Positions 17,558 to 25,922 of a DNA stretch of 64,000 nucleotides are shown here, piece after piece. The stretch lies in NCBI RefSeq assembly GCF_009193215.1, contig NZ_VYVA01000003.1:62001-126000 (forward strand), written 5' to 3'. The notes beneath the pieces were generated by a model. It was given only the letters and a program-made list of their open reading frames with translations. It made no database searches and was not told the DNA's origin. Position 1 is the first letter of the stretch. Each line of letters begins with the position of its first letter. The DNA comes from Flavicella marina. GTDB taxonomy: Bacteria > Bacteroidota > Bacteroidia > Flavobacteriales > Flavobacteriaceae. A program made the translations under genes and the position numbers.

Positions 17558-18502
17558 TTATATGATGGCGTTTGTTATTCTGTCAAAAATTTCTTCGCTC
17601 AATTTTCCTTGCTTCCAATCGGCTATAGTTGCCTTTATTTGAGCAGGCGTTCTAGCTCCCATCACAACACGGTCCGCCTCTTTTATTGAAAAAAGATAAC
17701 GTTGCGCTAAGGTAGCCAAAGGCATGTTTATTTCTGTTGCAATGTTGTTCACAGCAGTTGCGTTTTTTACATCATTTTCTGTAATCCATTCTCCATCGAC
17801 ACCTTCATCTAGGTATTTTTGAAATCGATTTCCTAACAACGAAAAATGCAAAGCAGATGCCGCATAATAGGCTATCCCTTCTTTAGAAAATTGTTGAATA
17901 TCTCCGTTAAAGACACTTAAATTGCAAGCGTTCATTTTTAGAAAACCAGAAACGACATCAAAATTTTCTTTGGTTATATAGGGTTTGAAATCTTCGGATG
18001 GATTTCCGCCTACTCCAATTCGATCAATCAAACCTTGTGCTTTAAAACTTTTTAAAGTATTTAAGACTTCATCAATTTTATCTAAAGGTACCAATTGTGG
18101 TTCGTGTAAAAACAGAAGATCAATTTTAGAAATATTTAGAGTGTTTAAACTATTCTCTAAACTCCTTTGCATTCCATCAGGACTGTAATCAAGTTTGGTG
18201 TCAAAAGCATCTGCACCTTTCAAGCGCCCTATTTTAGTGCTTACAAAAGGTTTCGCTCCAGTCCATTGATTTAAAGCTTTGCCAAGATAATTTTCCGCTT
18301 CCCCGTAAGATGGAGCAGTGTCAAATACGCTGATCCCATTTTCTAAAGCATAGAGTAAAGCTTCAATAGAATCTGATTCTTTTACAGCTCCCCATACGCC
18401 TCCTAGTCCTGAGGTTCCGTAAACCAATCGACTTTTATTATTAAAATAAGGACTGATGCTTGAATCCCCTTGGATATAGGTTGGTTTTGTATCGATTTTC
18501 AT
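17558..18502 (-). CDS. Aldo/keto reductase, probable L-fucose (D-threo-aldose) 1-dehydrogenase
   Basis: The ATG at 18502 gives MKIDTK and 314 residues; an in-frame TTG at 18508 is less likely. The AKR tetrad is complete: Asp61 and Tyr66 (FDTAPSYG), Lys90 (STKIG) and His133 (FLHEP). D-threo-aldose/L-fucose dehydrogenases of this superfamily oxidise the C1 hydroxyl of L-fucose to L-fuconolactone, the first step of the non-phosphorylating pathway. Operon partners (dehydratase, SDR, FucP) support this assignment over a generic AKR. The upstream SDR gene ends 17 bp before the ATG. Confidence 0.85.
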   Translation of the reverse strand: MKIDTKPTYIQGDSSISPYFNNKSRLVYGTSGLGGVWGAVKESDSIEALLYALENGISVFDTAPSYGEAENYLGKALNQWTGAKPFVSTKIGRLKGADAFDTKLDYSPDGMQRSLENSLNTLNISKIDLLFLHEPQLVPLDKIDEVLNTLKSFKAQGLIDRIGVGGNPSEDFKPYITKENFDVVSGFLKMNACNLSVFNGDIQQFSKEGIAYYAASALHFSLLGNRFQKYLDEGVDGEWITENDVKNATAVNNIATEINMPLATLAQRYLFSIKEADRVVMGARTPAQIKATIADWKQGKLSEEIFDRITNAII

Positions 18503-18519
18503 TGTCAAATAATTCTTTG

Positions 18520-19281
18520 TTAGAAATTTACGGTTGCTCCTCCATCAACAGGTAGTATTACTCCGGTGATGTACTTGGCTGCTTCCGAACTTAAAAAAAC
18601 TGCTGCATTACCAATGTCTTCTGTAGTTCCAAAATGATCCATTGCGATACGATTGGTGATTTGTAATTTTCTCTCAGGGTCTTTGTTTACTGCGTTTAAG
18701 AACATGTTAGAGGTGATCCATCCAGGTGCAATTGCGTTTACGCGCACATTGCTTTTTGCATACTCAGTAGTCAAGCTATTTACCAATCCTGTTAGTGCCG
18801 TTTTAGACACACTGTATGCTATAACTCTGTCGATACCAAATAAACCGGCCATCGATCCAATCATAATAATGGCTCCTTTTTTTCTTTCCAACATCCCTTT
18901 GGCACATTCTCTTGTTAAAGAAAAAACACTCAATAAGTTGGTTTGGATAACTCTTTCAAAATCGGCATCAGAAGTGTCTTGGGCCCATGCTTTATGATGA
19001 ATTCCTGCATTGTTTACCAAAATATCAATAGCCCCTTCTTTAGATTCAATGTCAGTAACTAAAGCCGAGATATTTGATTTATCTGTGATATCGTTAACAC
19101 GATAAGATGCTTGGTCACCAAGTGTGGCAACGGCTTCTTTTAACACCTCTTTTCGACGTCCAGTAATAACAACTTTTGCGCCGGCCTCCACCAAGGCTTT
19201 TGATATTCCTAGACCAATTCCGGTTCCACCACCAGTAACAAGAGCTAGTTGCCCTTTCAAAGAAAATACTTGTAAACTCAT
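18520..19281 (-). CDS. SDR-family dehydrogenase, probable 2-keto-3-deoxy-L-fuconate dehydrogenase
   Basis: This 253-residue classical SDR has TGGGTGIG (residues 16-23) for NAD(P), NNAG (90-93) and the catalytic Ser143 (GSMAG), Tyr156 and Lys160 (YSVSK). It is similar in type to gluconate 5-dehydrogenases and to the 2-keto-3-deoxy-L-fuconate dehydrogenase of the Xanthomonas fucose pathway. The start codon overlaps the stop of the dehydratase gene by one base (TAATG), which implies translational coupling. The role is assigned mainly by context; other sugar-acid dehydrogenations are possible. Confidence 0.85.
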   Translation of the reverse strand: MSLQVFSLKGQLALVTGGGTGIGLGISKALVEAGAKVVITGRRKEVLKEAVATLGDQASYRVNDITDKSNISALVTDIESKEGAIDILVNNAGIHHKAWAQDTSDADFERVIQTNLLSVFSLTRECAKGMLERKKGAIIMIGSMAGLFGIDRVIAYSVSKTALTGLVNSLTTEYAKSNVRVNAIAPGWITSNMFLNAVNKDPERKLQITNRIAMDHFGTTEDIGNAAVFLSSEAAKYITGVILPVDGGATVNF

Positions 19282-20369
19282 TAAAATTTAATTTCTGTTA
19301 ATGCTTCGTCAATAAAACTGAATCCCCATCCTGGTTTATTATGTGGTTTTGCAAAACCATCTTGAATGACCATTGGATTGTCAATCAACGGATCAACCCA
19401 ATCAAAAGATTCAGCACCTACACCATTTGGTATGGTACATAATAAAGGTACATCATAATCTTTGTAATAATGTGGGAGTACAGGTAAATTAAAACTATTC
19501 GCTAAGGCTGCGCTCTCTCTCCATTTTTCTACACCACCGATTCTTAAAATATCAGGTTGCCAAATGTCTAAAGCATTTCTAGAAACCAATTCTCTTAATG
19601 GAAGCGTGTCGTATTCTCTTTCTCCCATGGCCAATGATATTCCGGCTTGGTTTTTTAAGATTTCAAAAGCTTGGAAATTTTGATGATTTACAGGCTCTTC
19701 AAACCAATTGATATTGATTTCTTTTGCAGCTCTTGATAATTTCATTGCAGAAGGCAAATCCATTCCTTGGTTTGCATCCATCATGATGTCTACTTTATCT
19801 CCAACGGCTTCACGCACTAATTTCAAACGTTCTATATCAGTGCTAACCTTTGGAGATCCAACTTTAATTTTCACTGCTTTAAAGCCGCGGTCAGCATATC
19901 CTGTAACTTCTTCTATCAATTCATCAATAGAATAAGAAATCCATCCACCGCTACCATAAATAGAAACTTTTTCATGACAAACACCTAAGATTTCGTGTAC
20001 CGGTTTGTTTAAAGTTTTTCCCCAGGCATCCCACATGGCTATGTTTACAGCAGCTTGTGCCCATCTGTTGATTCCTTGGTTTCCAAAATATTCACCTAAA
20101 TGATCAAGCTTGTCATATACGATACCCATTTCGTTTACTTTATGACCTTTGATATGGTCAATAGCATCTTTTAATGCGCCAGCAATAGCATTCGGAGAAT
20201 ACTGGAATGATAATAAATATGATTCTCCAATAACACCATTTTCTAGTTGAATTCTCAAGACTAAAAAAGAGATTTCTGTTAGTGTATGAGTAGCATCTGA
20301 AATTGGTTTTTTTAACGGAGCAACAGCTTTGAATACTTTTGCATTTCTAATTTGGATGTCTTTAGACAT
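19281..20369 (-). CDS. Enolase-superfamily sugar-acid dehydratase (mandelate racemase group), probable L-fuconate dehydratase
   Basis: This 362-residue enzyme has the full mandelate-racemase-group active site: Lys167 and Lys169 (VKIKVG), metal ligands Asp198 (MMDANQG), Glu224 (WFEEP) and Glu250 (MGERE), and the Asp273-His300 dyad (WQPDILRIGG, LPHYYK). It would abstract the C2 proton of a sugar acid and eliminate water; in this operon the natural substrate is L-fuconate. Classical fuconate dehydratases are nearer 430-440 residues, so this may be a different subfamily with the same role. It is the first gene of the operon, read divergently from the AraC regulator. Confidence 0.85.
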   Translation of the reverse strand: MSKDIQIRNAKVFKAVAPLKKPISDATHTLTEISFLVLRIQLENGVIGESYLLSFQYSPNAIAGALKDAIDHIKGHKVNEMGIVYDKLDHLGEYFGNQGINRWAQAAVNIAMWDAWGKTLNKPVHEILGVCHEKVSIYGSGGWISYSIDELIEEVTGYADRGFKAVKIKVGSPKVSTDIERLKLVREAVGDKVDIMMDANQGMDLPSAMKLSRAAKEININWFEEPVNHQNFQAFEILKNQAGISLAMGEREYDTLPLRELVSRNALDIWQPDILRIGGVEKWRESAALANSFNLPVLPHYYKDYDVPLLCTIPNGVGAESFDWVDPLIDNPMVIQDGFAKPHNKPGWGFSFIDEALTEIKF

Positions 20370-20413
20370 AATGTGAATTTTATATTGTAAATAAAAAGTT
20401 ATTTAGTTTGCTA

Positions 20414-20421
20414 CAAAAATA
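20414..20421 (-). promoter_or_regulatory. Candidate -7 element of the fucose operon promoter
   Basis: The minus strand reads TATTTTTG, a perfect TAnnTTTG, giving a leader of about 40 bases before the dehydratase ATG at 20369. The -33 region is T-rich (GTTTAT, 20-21 bases upstream) without a TTG. The whole divergent gap 20370-20532 should hold the AraC operator; CGATCGGTTGCGAT and ACGATTG words lie just upstream of the element. Confidence 0.45.
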
Positions 20422-20532
20422 GCTATCGATCGGTTGCGATATAAACACGATTGTATTACATTTATACACTATATTGGTTTTATTAATATTTAACCTATGT
20501 GAATATCCACGGAATAAAGTATTTTTGATGCA

Positions 20533-21405
20533 ATGAAAGCTAGAATCCATAACATACCTACTTCACCAGGAAGTTCATTTAGAGCAACGCTGTTTGAAGA
20601 TAAAGAATTTCCAGCAGCTTGGCATTTTCATGAAGAATATGAACTTACTTATATTATTAAAAGTACAGGGGTGCGATATGTAGGGAATCATATGGACACT
20701 TTTGATAATGATGACTTGGTAATGGTAGGAGCAAATTTGCCGCATTGTTGGAAGACCATTGGGGAGCAGACTGAAGATGTGGAATGTGTTGTGATTCAAT
20801 GGCGAGAGGAAGTTTTAAGTGATTGGTTAAATAAAGAGGAGTTACAGCATATTAAAGATTTATTAAAACGAGCGCAAAGGGGATTGAAATTTCATAAAGA
20901 GATTTCTGAAGAGGTGAAGCCTATGTTGCTCAGTTTGCTAAAGAAAGAATCTTTTGATCGATTGATTGTTTTTTTACAGGTGCTTCAAAAGTTGGCATTG
21001 AGTGATGGATTTGATTTTTTAGCAGGTCCAAATTTTTCCAGTAGTTTGTCTTTTAATGAAAGTAATCGAATTAAGTTTATTTATGATTATTTAAAAGAAA
21101 ACCATTTGGGGAAAGTGGCTTTGCAAGACGTGGCTAGTGAAATGAATATGAGTGCAGATACTTTTTCTCGATTCTTTAGAAAAACCTTTAATGCATCTTT
21201 TTTTTCATTTTTGAATGAATATAAAATAAGTATAGGATGTAAGTTGCTAATTGATACGGATCTTTCAGTTTCGGAGATAGGGTATAAAACGGGCTATAAT
21301 AACTTGACTTTTTTTCATCGTCAGTTTCAAAAACATATAGGAATGTCTCCTTCAAAGTACCGCAAAGCTTATCAAAGAATATCTTTGGTGAAAGAAACGT
21401 CGTAA
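20533..21405 (+). CDS. AraC-family transcriptional regulator of the fucose block
   Basis: This 290-residue protein has an N-terminal cupin-like effector domain (HFHEEYELTYII, with LPHCWK) and a C-terminal double HTH at about 185-285 (VALQDVASEMNMSADTFSRFFRKTF, split here as two helices, then VSEIGYKTGYNNLTFFHRQF and the MSPSKYR ending). It is divergent from the dehydratase gene, with 163 bp between the starts, so it most likely senses fucose or a fucose acid and controls that operon. A TATTTTTG at 20520-20527 lies only 5 bases before the ATG and would give an almost leaderless transcript. Confidence 0.9.
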   Translation: MKARIHNIPTSPGSSFRATLFEDKEFPAAWHFHEEYELTYIIKSTGVRYVGNHMDTFDNDDLVMVGANLPHCWKTIGEQTEDVECVVIQWREEVLSDWLNKEELQHIKDLLKRAQRGLKFHKEISEEVKPMLLSLLKKESFDRLIVFLQVLQKLALSDGFDFLAGPNFSSSLSFNESNRIKFIYDYLKENHLGKVALQDVASEMNMSADTFSRFFRKTFNASFFSFLNEYKISIGCKLLIDTDLSVSEIGYKTGYNNLTFFHRQFQKHIGMSPSKYRKAYQRISLVKETS

Positions 21406-21463
21406 TTTTTTTATAAATAGTTACTTATTTGAATCTCTATTTTTCTCTTTCTTATTGAAACAG

Positions 21464-21471
21464 TATCTTTG
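21464..21471 (+). promoter_or_regulatory. Candidate -7 element of argH
   Basis: TATCTTTG followed by GC fits the flavobacterial -7 element TAnnTTTG and sits 22 bases before the argH ATG. The -33 TTG is not obvious. It would let argH be expressed independently of argF'BE. Confidence 0.5.
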
Positions 21472-21493
21472 CCGCTATACAAAAAGTAGATAT

Positions 21494-22774
21494 ATGAAAC
21501 TTTGGGATAAAGGATACGCTACAGATAAAAAAATTGACATTTTTACTGTAGGAAACGATAGAGAATTGGATTTGCAATTAGCGAAGTACGATGTTTTAGG
21601 AAATATTGCACAAACTAGGATGTTAAACTCAATTGGTACTATTACTGATGAAGAGTTAGAAGGTTTGGTTGCAGAACTAAATGCTATTATGAAAACTGTG
21701 GAAGATGGAACTTTTACCATTGAAGATTCTTTTGAAGATGTACATTCTAAAGTGGAGTGGTTACTTACTGAAAAACTAGGAGATGCTGGAAAGAAAATTC
21801 ATACAGCAAGATCTAGAAATGACCAAGTTTTATTGGATGTTCATTTGTATTCTAAAGAGGCAATATTAGAATTAAAAGAATGGGCGAAAAAATTATTTGA
21901 TTTGTTGATCGAATTGGCTGAAAAATATAAAAATCATTTATTACCGGGGTATACGCATTTGCAAGTAGCAATGCCGTCTTCTTTCGGAATGTGGTTTTCT
22001 GCCTATGCAGAGAGTTTGATAGATGATGTTCATTTTTTAGATGCTGCTTATAAAGTAGCTGATCAAAACCCATTGGGTTCTGCTGCTGGATATGGATCTT
22101 CATTTCCTATTGATAGAGAAATGACAACAAAAGAATTAGGTTTTGAAGCTTTAAAAGTGAATTCTGTCGCTGCTCAAATGGGTCGTGGGAAATTAGAAAA
22201 ATCTATTTCTTTTGCAATAGCTAGTATTTCTGCTACGTTGTCTAAAATGAGTATGGATATTTGCTTGTATATGAGTCAGAATTTTGGTTTTGTAACTTTT
22301 CCTGATGAATTAACAACGGGTTCTAGCATCATGCCCCATAAAAAAAATCCAGATGTTTTTGAATTGATTCGTGGTAAGTGTAATAAGTTACAAGCATTAC
22401 CATATGAATTAACTTTGATTACAAATAACTTGCCAAGTGGATACCACAGAGATTTACAATTGGTAAAAGAAGGGTTGATTCCTTCTGTATCTACCCTGAA
22501 ATCATGTTTGGATATGATGGTGTTTTCTTTAGAAAATATCATTATCACAGAAAATATTGTTGCCGATGATAAATACAAATACATCTTTAGCGTTGAAGAA
22601 GTAAATGCTTTGGTTCAAGCAGGTACTCCGTTTAGAGATGCCTATAAAATTGTTGGTGAGAAAATTCAAAAAGGAGAATTTAAGCCAGATCTAAATGTAA
22701 ATCATACCCATATAGGTAGTGTCGGAAATTTAAGATTAGACTTGATACAAGAAAAAATGGAAGCCCTTTATTAG
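21494..22774 (+). CDS. argH: Argininosuccinate lyase
   Basis: This enzyme of about 426 residues cleaves argininosuccinate to arginine and fumarate, the last step of arginine synthesis. The fumarase/aspartase superfamily signature GSSIMPHKKNPD carries the catalytic Ser at about 277-278; HTARSRNDQ and GYTHLQ are also intact. The ATG at 21494 (MKLWDKGYA) is chosen because homologues start there and the promoter element lies just upstream; an earlier in-frame ATG at 21455 would fall before that element. It follows the AraC gene by 88 bp, far from argE. Confidence 0.95.
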   Translation: MKLWDKGYATDKKIDIFTVGNDRELDLQLAKYDVLGNIAQTRMLNSIGTITDEELEGLVAELNAIMKTVEDGTFTIEDSFEDVHSKVEWLLTEKLGDAGKKIHTARSRNDQVLLDVHLYSKEAILELKEWAKKLFDLLIELAEKYKNHLLPGYTHLQVAMPSSFGMWFSAYAESLIDDVHFLDAAYKVADQNPLGSAAGYGSSFPIDREMTTKELGFEALKVNSVAAQMGRGKLEKSISFAIASISATLSKMSMDICLYMSQNFGFVTFPDELTTGSSIMPHKKNPDVFELIRGKCNKLQALPYELTLITNNLPSGYHRDLQLVKEGLIPSVSTLKSCLDMMVFSLENIIITENIVADDKYKYIFSVEEVNALVQAGTPFRDAYKIVGEKIQKGEFKPDLNVNHTHIGSVGNLRLDLIQEKMEALY

Positions 22775-22785
22775 AGAAAAAATGG

Positions 22786-22802
22786 CCTGAGCTTGACGAA
22801 GG
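22786..22802 (+). repeat. Short REP-like element, copy 3
   Basis: cctgagcttgacgaagg lies just after the argH stop and is a variant of CCTGAGCTTGTCGAAGG. Copy 4 lies 36 bases further on, inside the terminator. Confidence 0.5.
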
Positions 22803-22828
22803 TTGACTTAAGCAATAGTATCAGTATA

Positions 22829-22865
22829 AAAAAAGCACCCTGAGCTTGTCTAAGGGTGCTTTTTA
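22829..22865. terminator. Bidirectional terminator between argH and the CDGSH gene; loop contains REP-like copy 4
   Basis: Perfect arms AAAAAGCACCCT (22830-22841) and AGGGTGCTTTTT (22853-22864) enclose an 11-base loop; the A-run and T-run let it act on both strands. The sequence cctgagcttgtctaagg across the loop is a fourth REP-like variant. It would end argH and the minus-strand CDGSH transcript. Confidence 0.8.
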
Positions 22866-22867
22866 TT

Positions 22868-23077
22868 TTATCCGTTGTGCGAACCATCGCAATAGGGTTT
22901 GTTTTGGCTTTTTCCACATCCGCAAAGAGCGCTTTCTCCAGATTTTTCTGCTTTAAATCTTAGTGGAGGTCCTCCTCCATTTTCTTTGTGTGTACCATCG
23001 CAAAACGGCATAGTTTCCGATTGACCACAGGTACAGTAAGAATAATTTCTTCCCTCTTTCAATTCTACTACAGGCAT
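22868..23077 (-). CDS. Double-CDGSH iron-sulfur protein
   Basis: This 69-residue protein contains two CDGSH-type 2Fe-2S motifs, CTCGQSETMPFCDGTH and CGCGKSQNKPYCDGSH, each with three Cys and one His in the C-x-C-x(2)-S-x(3)-P-x-C-D-G-S/T-H pattern. It has no signal peptide, so it is cytoplasmic. Family members bind redox-active 2Fe-2S clusters, but the bacterial role is largely unknown. It is probably co-transcribed with the next two upstream genes (24423 to 22868), the terminator lying right after its stop. Confidence 0.9.
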   Translation of the reverse strand: MPVVELKEGRNYSYCTCGQSETMPFCDGTHKENGGGPPLRFKAEKSGESALCGCGKSQNKPYCDGSHNG

Positions 23078-23135
23078 AAATAAGTGTTTTAGTTTGCCTA
23101 AAAATAGCTAAAAAAGGTTTTAGAGAGTTTCTAAA

Positions 23136-23357
23136 TTAGTGAGATCCGTCGCAGTATGGTTTGTTCTGACTATGTCCACAAGTACATAAAAAAGTTTTTG
23201 TGTTTTCGGGGACTTTAAAAAGTAATGGTTTTTTGTCTGTTCCTTTATGACTTCCATCACAATGAGGGTACTCACTTGATTTTTCGCAAGTGCAATACGC
23301 ATACGCTTTGTCTTTAATAAGGTAAGCGGCAATGGGAGTAGGGATGGGTTTTTTCAT
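23136..23357 (-). CDS. Double-CDGSH iron-sulfur protein (paralogue)
   Basis: This 73-residue relative of the preceding entry has motifs CTCEKSSEYPHCDGSH and CTCGHSQNKPYCDGSH, the second ending exactly at the C-terminus. It begins MKKPIPTPIAAYLIKD, a longer lead-in than its neighbour. The two genes are tandem, 58 bp apart, and differ enough to be an old duplication. The gap to the upstream outer-membrane lipoprotein gene is 7 bp, which suggests one transcript. Confidence 0.9.
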   Translation of the reverse strand: MKKPIPTPIAAYLIKDKAYAYCTCEKSSEYPHCDGSHKGTDKKPLLFKVPENTKTFLCTCGHSQNKPYCDGSH

Positions 23358-23364
23358 ATTGAAA

Positions 23365-24423
23365 TTATAATCTATAACTTAAATTTAGACCAATGTTTAT
23401 ACTGGATAAGTTCATTCGATTTTCTCTATCTAAATTAATTTTTTCAGTTGTCTGACCGTCACTTACAGTTAATTTAGAGATGCTTCCTGTGAATATTCCT
23501 GCATTAATTCCGATAGCAAATTGTTCGTCTATCACTCTTTCATATCCTGTATAAAAATCAAAGCCAAGGTTGCCAGACGTTACAGTAAAAATTGTTTCAA
23601 TGCCTGAAACTTCTTTGTAAGTAAAGTAGCCAACAGAGCCATCCAAAGTAAATCTATTCTTTTTGTTTCCAAATGGATATTCGTCATAAAATTTGAGGGC
23701 ATAATAGTTTACCTGTGTCTCGATATTAAAAACTCCAAATTCGGTTGGTTTGTTGGGGTCGTTAAATTCAATTAATACATCGTTAACGTTGCCACCCCTA
23801 TAAGTATAACTGTACTTCAGCCCAATCGCTTCTGTATTATTAATTTTGTACAAACCGTTGAATGAAAACTGAGTTCCAACTTTTAATATATCATGGATGG
23901 CTCTTGTGAACTCGCTACTATTGTCTTTTTTACCAATTGCGAAAGAAGGACCAATATTAAAGCTAAACAAAAAAGGGTGTGTTATTTCTTCTTTTAAGTT
24001 GTCAAAAGTGTTGTCTTGAATTGTGTCTGTTTTTGAATTGATACTAAGTGAATTATTCTGTTTAGAATGCTGTCTTAAAATATCTCCTTCAAATTGATGA
24101 CACGATGAGCCAAATAATGAAGGCTTTCTGTGTTTTTTTAAACCGATGATATTTCCACCATTGATTCGTGCACTATCCTTAATTATTTGTAGCATTTTAT
24201 CATAAGAACAATTTGTTGTAAACCCGCCATCATAGACGGATACAGAACCGATGAGTTCATCATGATTATTTTCTCGTTTCGCGTATGTCTCAGGTTTGTA
24301 AATTTTTATTTTTTCTGATTGAGATAAGCTGGGATATCTTTTAGTGAAGTTACTTTTGATTTTTGGACTACAAGAAACAAGTAGAACTGTTACACTTAGT
24401 GTAAGACAAATTTTTGAGAGCAT
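23365..24423 (-). CDS. Outer-membrane beta-barrel lipoprotein of unknown function
   Basis: This 352-residue protein has a lipobox (LLVSCSP). Residues about 30-120 form a small domain with a SVYDGGFTTNCSYDKML region and a C..C pair. After a linker, residues about 150-352 look like an eight-stranded outer-membrane barrel with alternating aromatic residues, ending in LSYRL. No family was recognised with confidence. Both CDGSH genes follow closely. A lipid-anchored domain plus barrel suggests an envelope role. Confidence 0.65.
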   Translation of the reverse strand: MLSKICLTLSVTVLLVSCSPKIKSNFTKRYPSLSQSEKIKIYKPETYAKRENNHDELIGSVSVYDGGFTTNCSYDKMLQIIKDSARINGGNIIGLKKHRKPSLFGSSCHQFEGDILRQHSKQNNSLSINSKTDTIQDNTFDNLKEEITHPFLFSFNIGPSFAIGKKDNSSEFTRAIHDILKVGTQFSFNGLYKINNTEAIGLKYSYTYRGGNVNDVLIEFNDPNKPTEFGVFNIETQVNYYALKFYDEYPFGNKKNRFTLDGSVGYFTYKEVSGIETIFTVTSGNLGFDFYTGYERVIDEQFAIGINAGIFTGSISKLTVSDGQTTEKINLDRENRMNLSSINIGLNLSYRL

Positions 24424-24442
24424 TTTTTTTGTTTGCGAAAAT

Positions 24443-24475
24443 AAAAAAGGTCTATGAATATCATAGACCTTTTTT
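24443..24475. terminator. Terminator of lpdA
   Basis: A perfect 15-bp inverted repeat (AAAAAAGGTCTATGA and TCATAGACCTTTTTT, 3-base loop) lies 18 bp after the lpdA stop on the minus strand. The T-run downstream of lpdA makes it a strong intrinsic terminator. It separates lpdA from the outer-membrane lipoprotein gene. Confidence 0.88.
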
Positions 24476-24493
24476 AATATTTGTTGTAATTAA

Positions 24494-25897
24494 TTATACA
24501 TGCAATGCTCTGTCGTCTGTTGCAGCCAAACAAGCTTCCTTAATTGCTTCTGTATAAGTAGGATGTGCATGTGACATTCTAGATACATCTTCAGCTGATG
24601 CTCTAAATTCCATGGCAACCACTGCTTCAGCAATCATATCTGCTGCTCTAGCTCCAATCATATGCACTCCTAAGATTTCATCGGTTGTAGCATCGGCCAA
24701 TACTTTTACTTGTCCGTCAATGTCCATACTTGCTCTAGCTCTACCTAAAGCACGCATCGGGAAACTACCCACTTTGTATGTTACACCTGCTTCTTTTAAT
24801 TGCTCCTCTGTTTTACCTACAGCGGCAACTTCTGGCCAAGTATATACGACACCGGGAATTAAGTTGTAATTGATGTGTGGTTTTTCTCCAGCAATCAATT
24901 CAGCTACCATGGTCCCTTCCTCTTCTGCTTTATGAGCTAACATCGCACCTTTTACAACATCACCGATCGCGTAAATATTTGGAATGTTTGTTTGTAAATG
25001 TTCATTCGTTTCAATTTGACCTCTTTCAGTGGTTACAATACCGACATTGTTCAATCCTAATCCATCAGTATAAGGTCTACGTCCAACAGAGATCAATGAA
25101 TAATCTCCTTTAAATTCTACAGGATTTCCTTTTTTGTCATCTGCAGTTACCACAACTTCGTCACCTGTGTTAGTTACAGAAGTTACTTTGTGACCTACAA
25201 AGAATTTGATTCCTTGTTTTTTTAATGACTTTTGCAATTCTTTAGAAAGCATTCCGTCCATTCCAGGAATAATTTTTGGCATAAACTCAATTACAGAAAC
25301 TTCCGCTCCTAATCGTGCATATACTTGTCCTAATTCCAATCCGATTACACCACCACCAATAACGATAAGGTGTTTAGGTACTTCTTTTAATTTTAATGCC
25401 TCTGTAGAAGTAATTACACGTTTTTTATCCAAAGAAATAAACGGTAATGTAGATGGCTTAGAACCTGTTGCAATAATTGTTTTTGCAGATTCTATTTTTT
25501 CTACCGATCCATCAGGTTTCGCAATGTTTATATGTGTAGTATCGAAGAAAGATCCAACACCTTCATAGCGATCAATATTATTTTTACTCATCAAATAATC
25601 AATCCCTCCAGTAGTTTGGTCAACAACTTCTCCTTTACGAGCGATCATTTGTTCGAAATCTAAACTTAAGCCTTCGACACCAATACCATGTTTTTCGAAA
25701 TGTTTTTTTGCATCGTGGTAATGATGAGAAGAATCTAATAAAGCTTTAGAAGGAATACATCCAACATTCAAACAAGTACCTCCTAAAGTAGAGTACTTTT
25801 CAATAATTGCAGTTTTCAATCCTAATTGAGCGCAACGAATTGCAGCTACATATCCACCAGGTCCAGCACCAATAACGGTTACATCGTATTTAGTCAT
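24494..25897 (-). CDS. lpdA: Dihydrolipoyl dehydrogenase (E3)
   Basis: This 467-residue flavoprotein reoxidises dihydrolipoamide in the pyruvate, 2-oxoglutarate and branched-chain dehydrogenase complexes. It has the FAD motif GAGPGG (residues 10-15), the redox disulfide Cys42/Cys47 in GGTCLNVGCIPSK, the NAD motif GGGVIGLELG and the C-terminal His-Glu region (HAHPTYTE). Length and motifs are canonical. It is a single-gene unit ended by a strong terminator and is a housekeeping gene between the arg segment and the large PUL. Confidence 0.95.
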   Translation of the reverse strand: MTKYDVTVIGAGPGGYVAAIRCAQLGLKTAIIEKYSTLGGTCLNVGCIPSKALLDSSHHYHDAKKHFEKHGIGVEGLSLDFEQMIARKGEVVDQTTGGIDYLMSKNNIDRYEGVGSFFDTTHINIAKPDGSVEKIESAKTIIATGSKPSTLPFISLDKKRVITSTEALKLKEVPKHLIVIGGGVIGLELGQVYARLGAEVSVIEFMPKIIPGMDGMLSKELQKSLKKQGIKFFVGHKVTSVTNTGDEVVVTADDKKGNPVEFKGDYSLISVGRRPYTDGLGLNNVGIVTTERGQIETNEHLQTNIPNIYAIGDVVKGAMLAHKAEEEGTMVAELIAGEKPHINYNLIPGVVYTWPEVAAVGKTEEQLKEAGVTYKVGSFPMRALGRARASMDIDGQVKVLADATTDEILGVHMIGARAADMIAEAVVAMEFRASAEDVSRMSHAHPTYTEAIKEACLAATDDRALHV

Positions 25898-25922
25898 AAT
25901 GTCTTGTCTTAAATTTACCCGA

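Noticed and set aside
20520-20527. TATTTTTG as the main promoter of the AraC gene
   Set aside because: Perfect -7 word, but only 5 bases from the ATG with no -33 match; leaderless transcription is possible but unsupported.
6334-21493. Mobile-element ends (terminal inverted or direct repeats) at the borders of the fucose block
   Set aside because: I compared the sequence next to argE and argH by eye and found no matching repeats, target duplication or transposase remnant.
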